Assembly: GCA_030916665.1 (NCBI GenBank)
Contig: JAUPWC010000378.1
Coordinates: 1-8,695 of the forward strand
Origin: Verrucomicrobiota bacterium
Lineage (GTDB): Bacteria; Verrucomicrobiota; Verrucomicrobiia; Opitutales; Opitutaceae
Length of the DNA: 8,695 bases
Reading direction: 5' to 3'
In this document: one piece after another, positions 6,746 through 8,695 of the stretch
Position numbering within the stretch: position 1 is the stretch's first letter
Layout of the letters: every line of letters starts with the position of its first letter
The notes under the pieces: generated by a model
The model's database searches: none
Seen by the model: the letters and a program-made list of their open reading frames with translations, nothing else
Told to the model about the DNA's origin: nothing
Translations under genes and position numbers: made by a program

Positions 6746-7969
6746 ATGAGCGCACCCGCCCCGAAATTGGATGACCTGCGCATCAACCGCCCCGCCCTGC
6801 CGCCGGCCACCTCCCGCGGAGGGCTGTATGCCGCCCTCGCGGTCTTGGTCGCCGTCATCCTGCTGGCTGCGTGGTGGTTCTACCGGCCCAAGCCCCTCGA
6901 GGTCCAGGTCGCCACCGCCCGCGAGATCTCCGCCGGTCCGGGCGGGGAGCGCACCGTCCTCAACGCCTCGGGCTACGTCGTCGCCCGCCGCGAAGCGACC
7001 GTCTCCTCCAAGGTCACGGGCAAGGTCTTCGATGTCCTCATCGAGGAAGGCGTGCGGGTCGAGGCCGGCCAGATCCTCGCCCATCTCGACGACACCAACG
7101 TCCGCACCAGCCTCGCCCTCGCCGAGGCCCAGCTCGCGTCGGTCCGCACCGGCCTCGAGGAAACCAAGGTCCGCCTCGCCGAGGCCGAGCGCGACCTGGC
7201 CCGCCAGTCCGCTCTGCTCAAGGGCAGCGTCGCCAGCCAGGCCGACTACGACCGCGCCGAGTCCGCGCTGCTCGCCCTGCGCGCTCGCTTCGCGCTGCAA
7301 CAAACCGACGTCACCGTCGCCGAGCGCAGCGTCGCCGTCTGGCGGCAGCAACTCGACGACACGGTCATCCGCGCACCCTTCGGCGGCATCGTCACCTCCA
7401 AGAACGCCCAGCCCGGCGAGATGATCTCCCCGATGTCCTCCGGCGGCTTCACCCGCACCGGCATCTGCACCGTCGTGGACATGGAGTCGCTCGAAATCGA
7501 GATCGACGTCAACGAGAGCTACATCAACCGCGTCACGCCCGGCCAGCCCGTCGAGGCGACGCTCGACGCCTACCCGCAGTGGCGCATCCCCTGCAAGGTC
7601 ATCGCCATCATCCCCACCGCCGACCGGCAGAAATCCACCGTGCGCGTGCGCGTCGGCTTCGACCAGCTCGACCCGCGCATCCTCCCGCAGATGGCCGTGA
7701 AGGTCGCCTTCCAGGAAAAGGCCGGCCCCGCGGCGACCCCGGTCGCGCGCGCGGTCGCCGTGCCGCGCGCCGCCGTGCGCGAGCAGGACAACCGCTCCGT
7801 CGTCTTCGTCGTGCGCGACGGCCGCGCCGAGCGCCGGGCCGTCACCCTCGGCGGTCCGCCTACCGGCGACGCCGTGGTCACCGCCGGCCTCGCCGCCGGC
7901 GAACGCGTCATTCTCGATCCCCCCGCCACCCTGGCCGACGGCACCCCCGTCGCCGAAAAGAAACCATGA
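6746..7969 (+). CDS. Periplasmic adaptor (membrane fusion protein) of a MacAB-type ABC exporter, HlyD/MacA family
   Basis: This 407-aa adaptor would link an inner-membrane ABC pump to an outer-membrane channel across the periplasm. A short cytoplasmic N-terminus (1-26) precedes one membrane anchor (about 27-46, GLYAALAVLVAVILLAAWW). Next come a first lipoyl half-motif (about 74-117, GYVVARREATVSSKVTGKV), an alpha-helical hairpin rich in Ala, Glu and Arg (about 118-203), the second lipoyl half (about 204-230, IRAPFGGIVTSKNAQPGEMI), a beta-barrel domain (about 247-323, including DVNESYINRVTPGQPVEATL) and a membrane-proximal domain (about 330-407, VPRAAVREQDNRSVVFVV). There is no lipobox cysteine, so it is anchored by the helix rather than by lipid. 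ATG 6746 is chosen over the in-frame GTG 6737, because the GTG overlaps the candidate -10 box. The stop TGA overlaps the ATG of the ATPase gene. The cargo is unknown; macrolides, peptides, lipids or siderophores are all handled by relatives. Confidence 0.9.
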   Translation: MSAPAPKLDDLRINRPALPPATSRGGLYAALAVLVAVILLAAWWFYRPKPLEVQVATAREISAGPGGERTVLNASGYVVARREATVSSKVTGKVFDVLIEEGVRVEAGQILAHLDDTNVRTSLALAEAQLASVRTGLEETKVRLAEAERDLARQSALLKGSVASQADYDRAESALLALRARFALQQTDVTVAERSVAVWRQQLDDTVIRAPFGGIVTSKNAQPGEMISPMSSGGFTRTGICTVVDMESLEIEIDVNESYINRVTPGQPVEATLDAYPQWRIPCKVIAIIPTADRQKSTVRVRVGFDQLDPRILPQMAVKVAFQEKAGPAATPVARAVAVPRAAVREQDNRSVVFVVRDGRAERRAVTLGGPPTGDAVVTAGLAAGERVILDPPATLADGTPVAEKKP

Positions 7970-8664
7970 GCGATCCCACCCCGCCCCTCGTGCACGTTGA
8001 CCGCGTGGAAAAGATGTTCCGCCGCGGCTCGGAGGACATCCACGTGCTGTCCGAACTCAGCCTCGCGGTCCCTGCCGGCGAATTCGTCGCCCTGATGGGC
8101 CCCTCCGGCTCCGGCAAGAGCACGCTGCTCAACCTGATCGGCGGCCTCGACCGCCCGACCCGCGGTTCGGTCACCATCGCGGGCGACCGGCTCGACCAGC
8201 TCTCCGACCGCCAGCTCGCAGCCTGGCGCGCGCGGCACATCGGCTTCGTCTTCCAGCTCTACAACCTGATGCCCGTGCTCACCGCCGAGCAGAACGTCGA
8301 GCTCCCGCTCCTGCTCACCCACCTGTCCAAGGCCGACCGCCGCAAACACGTCGCCGCCGCCCTCGCCCTTGTGGGTCTCTCGCATCGCGCCGGCCACTAT
8401 CCGCGCACGATGTCGGGCGGCGAACAGCAGCGCGTCGGCATCGCCCGCGGCATCGTCACCGACCCCACCCTGCTTCTCTGCGACGAACCCACCGGCGACC
8501 TCGACCGGAAATCCGGCGACGAGATTCTCAACCTCCTGCAGGCGCTCAACCGCGAGCACGGCAAAACCATCGTCATGGTCACGCACGACCCGCACGCCTC
8601 GGCCCGCGCCGCGCGCACCGTGCATCTCACCAAGGGCCGGCTCACCAGCGAGGCGCTGCCATGA
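7966..8664 (+). CDS. ABC transporter ATP-binding protein, MacB/LolD type
   Basis: This 232-aa cytoplasmic ATPase would drive the exporter and is the usual length for the LolD/MacB/FtsE-like group. All motifs are intact: Walker A GPSGSGKST (45-53), Q-loop Q97 in FVFQLYNLMP, signature MSGGEQQR (149-156), Walker B LLLCDEP with D173/E174, D-loop GDLD (177-180) and switch H207. The FVFQ.YNL..VLTA.QNVELPL segment is characteristic of this group. It is a separate ATPase and not fused to the permease as in E. coli MacB. The gene starts at the ATG of the ATGA overlap with the adaptor gene and has no clear Shine-Dalgarno, so translational coupling is likely. Its own stop forms a second ATGA overlap with the permease gene. 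Confidence 0.95.
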   Translation: MSDPTPPLVHVDRVEKMFRRGSEDIHVLSELSLAVPAGEFVALMGPSGSGKSTLLNLIGGLDRPTRGSVTIAGDRLDQLSDRQLAAWRARHIGFVFQLYNLMPVLTAEQNVELPLLLTHLSKADRRKHVAAALALVGLSHRAGHYPRTMSGGEQQRVGIARGIVTDPTLLLCDEPTGDLDRKSGDEILNLLQALNREHGKTIVMVTHDPHASARAARTVHLTKGRLTSEALP

Positions 8665-8695
8665 AGTTCTTCCACCTGGTCTGGGGCAACCTGAA
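8661..8695 (+). CDS. FtsX/MacB-type ABC permease, 3'-truncated (first 11 codons)
   Basis: Only MKFFHLVWGNL is visible before the window ends. The start is well placed: its ATG overlaps the ATPase stop as ATGA, and GAGG (8650-8653) lies 7 bases upstream. A short amphipathic N-terminus of this kind, followed by a basic stretch, is typical of MacB/FtsX-like permeases. Position as third gene after an adaptor and a LolD-type ATPase makes a permease the expected product. The assignment rests mainly on operon order. Confidence 0.7.
   Translation, partial: MKFFHLVWGNL

Noticed and set aside
6617..7351. Upstream extension of the kinase frame (245 more codons on the minus strand)
   Set aside because: It lies antisense to the well-supported adaptor gene and crosses the promoter region; its Gly/Leu/Asp/Glu-rich translation looks like a high-GC shadow with no domain.
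6871..7965. Upstream continuation of the ATPase frame through the adaptor gene
   Set aside because: The translation is a run of Arg, Pro and Gly typical of an out-of-frame reading; the ATPase domain begins only after the ATG at 7966.
7570..8625. Minus-strand open frame (351 codons) opposite the adaptor and ATPase genes
   Set aside because: It is antisense to the intact Walker and signature motifs and shows no family resemblance.

Overview
The window is gene-dense, GC-rich bacterial DNA (roughly two thirds G+C by eye). Gene families and style suggest Verrucomicrobiota, perhaps an Opitutaceae-like organism. That assignment is inference from remembered family resemblance and was not tested by a search. 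Six protein-coding genes are supported: two are cut by the window edges and four are complete. I see no tRNA, rRNA, CRISPR array, insertion sequence or phage gene.

Layout. (1) Bases 1-812, + strand: the C-terminal two thirds of a type I phosphodiesterase / nucleotide pyrophosphatase (ENPP-like, alkaline phosphatase superfamily). (2) Bases 819-6589, - strand: a two-gene signalling operon. A very large membrane hybrid histidine kinase (about 1723 aa: seven predicted membrane segments, a CHASE3-like sensor, an eighth membrane segment, six PAS domains, HisKA, HATPase, REC and HPt) overlaps by 4 bases (ATGA) a 200-aa response regulator. The regulator has no DNA-binding domain; instead it ends in a four-cysteine CxxC...CPxC module. 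(3) Bases 6590-6745: a compact divergent control region with a perfect 15-bp dyad, three TGACC direct repeats spaced exactly 15 bases apart, and a -35/-10-like pair that would place the next transcript's start at or next to its ATG. (4) Bases 6746-8695, + strand: a MacAB-type export operon, with a periplasmic adaptor (HlyD/MacA-like), an ABC ATPase (MacB/LolD-like) and the first codons of a FtsX/MacB-type permease. Each junction is an ATGA overlap.

How they work together. The kinase and regulator hold every site of a four-step phosphorelay: kinase His1227, kinase REC Asp1517, HPt His1663, regulator Asp51. The output would pass through the regulator's cysteine module rather than through DNA binding. 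The exporter should form an inner-membrane ABC pump with a periplasmic adaptor; no outer-membrane TolC-like channel is visible here. The two operons share one intergenic region, so co-regulation is possible, but nothing in the sequence shows that the kinase system controls the exporter. The phosphodiesterase converges on the regulator gene with 6 bases between the stop codons and is probably functionally unrelated.

The items most worth following up are the cysteine output module of the regulator, the tandem ADCLxW PAS pair in the kinase, and the structured divergent promoter region.
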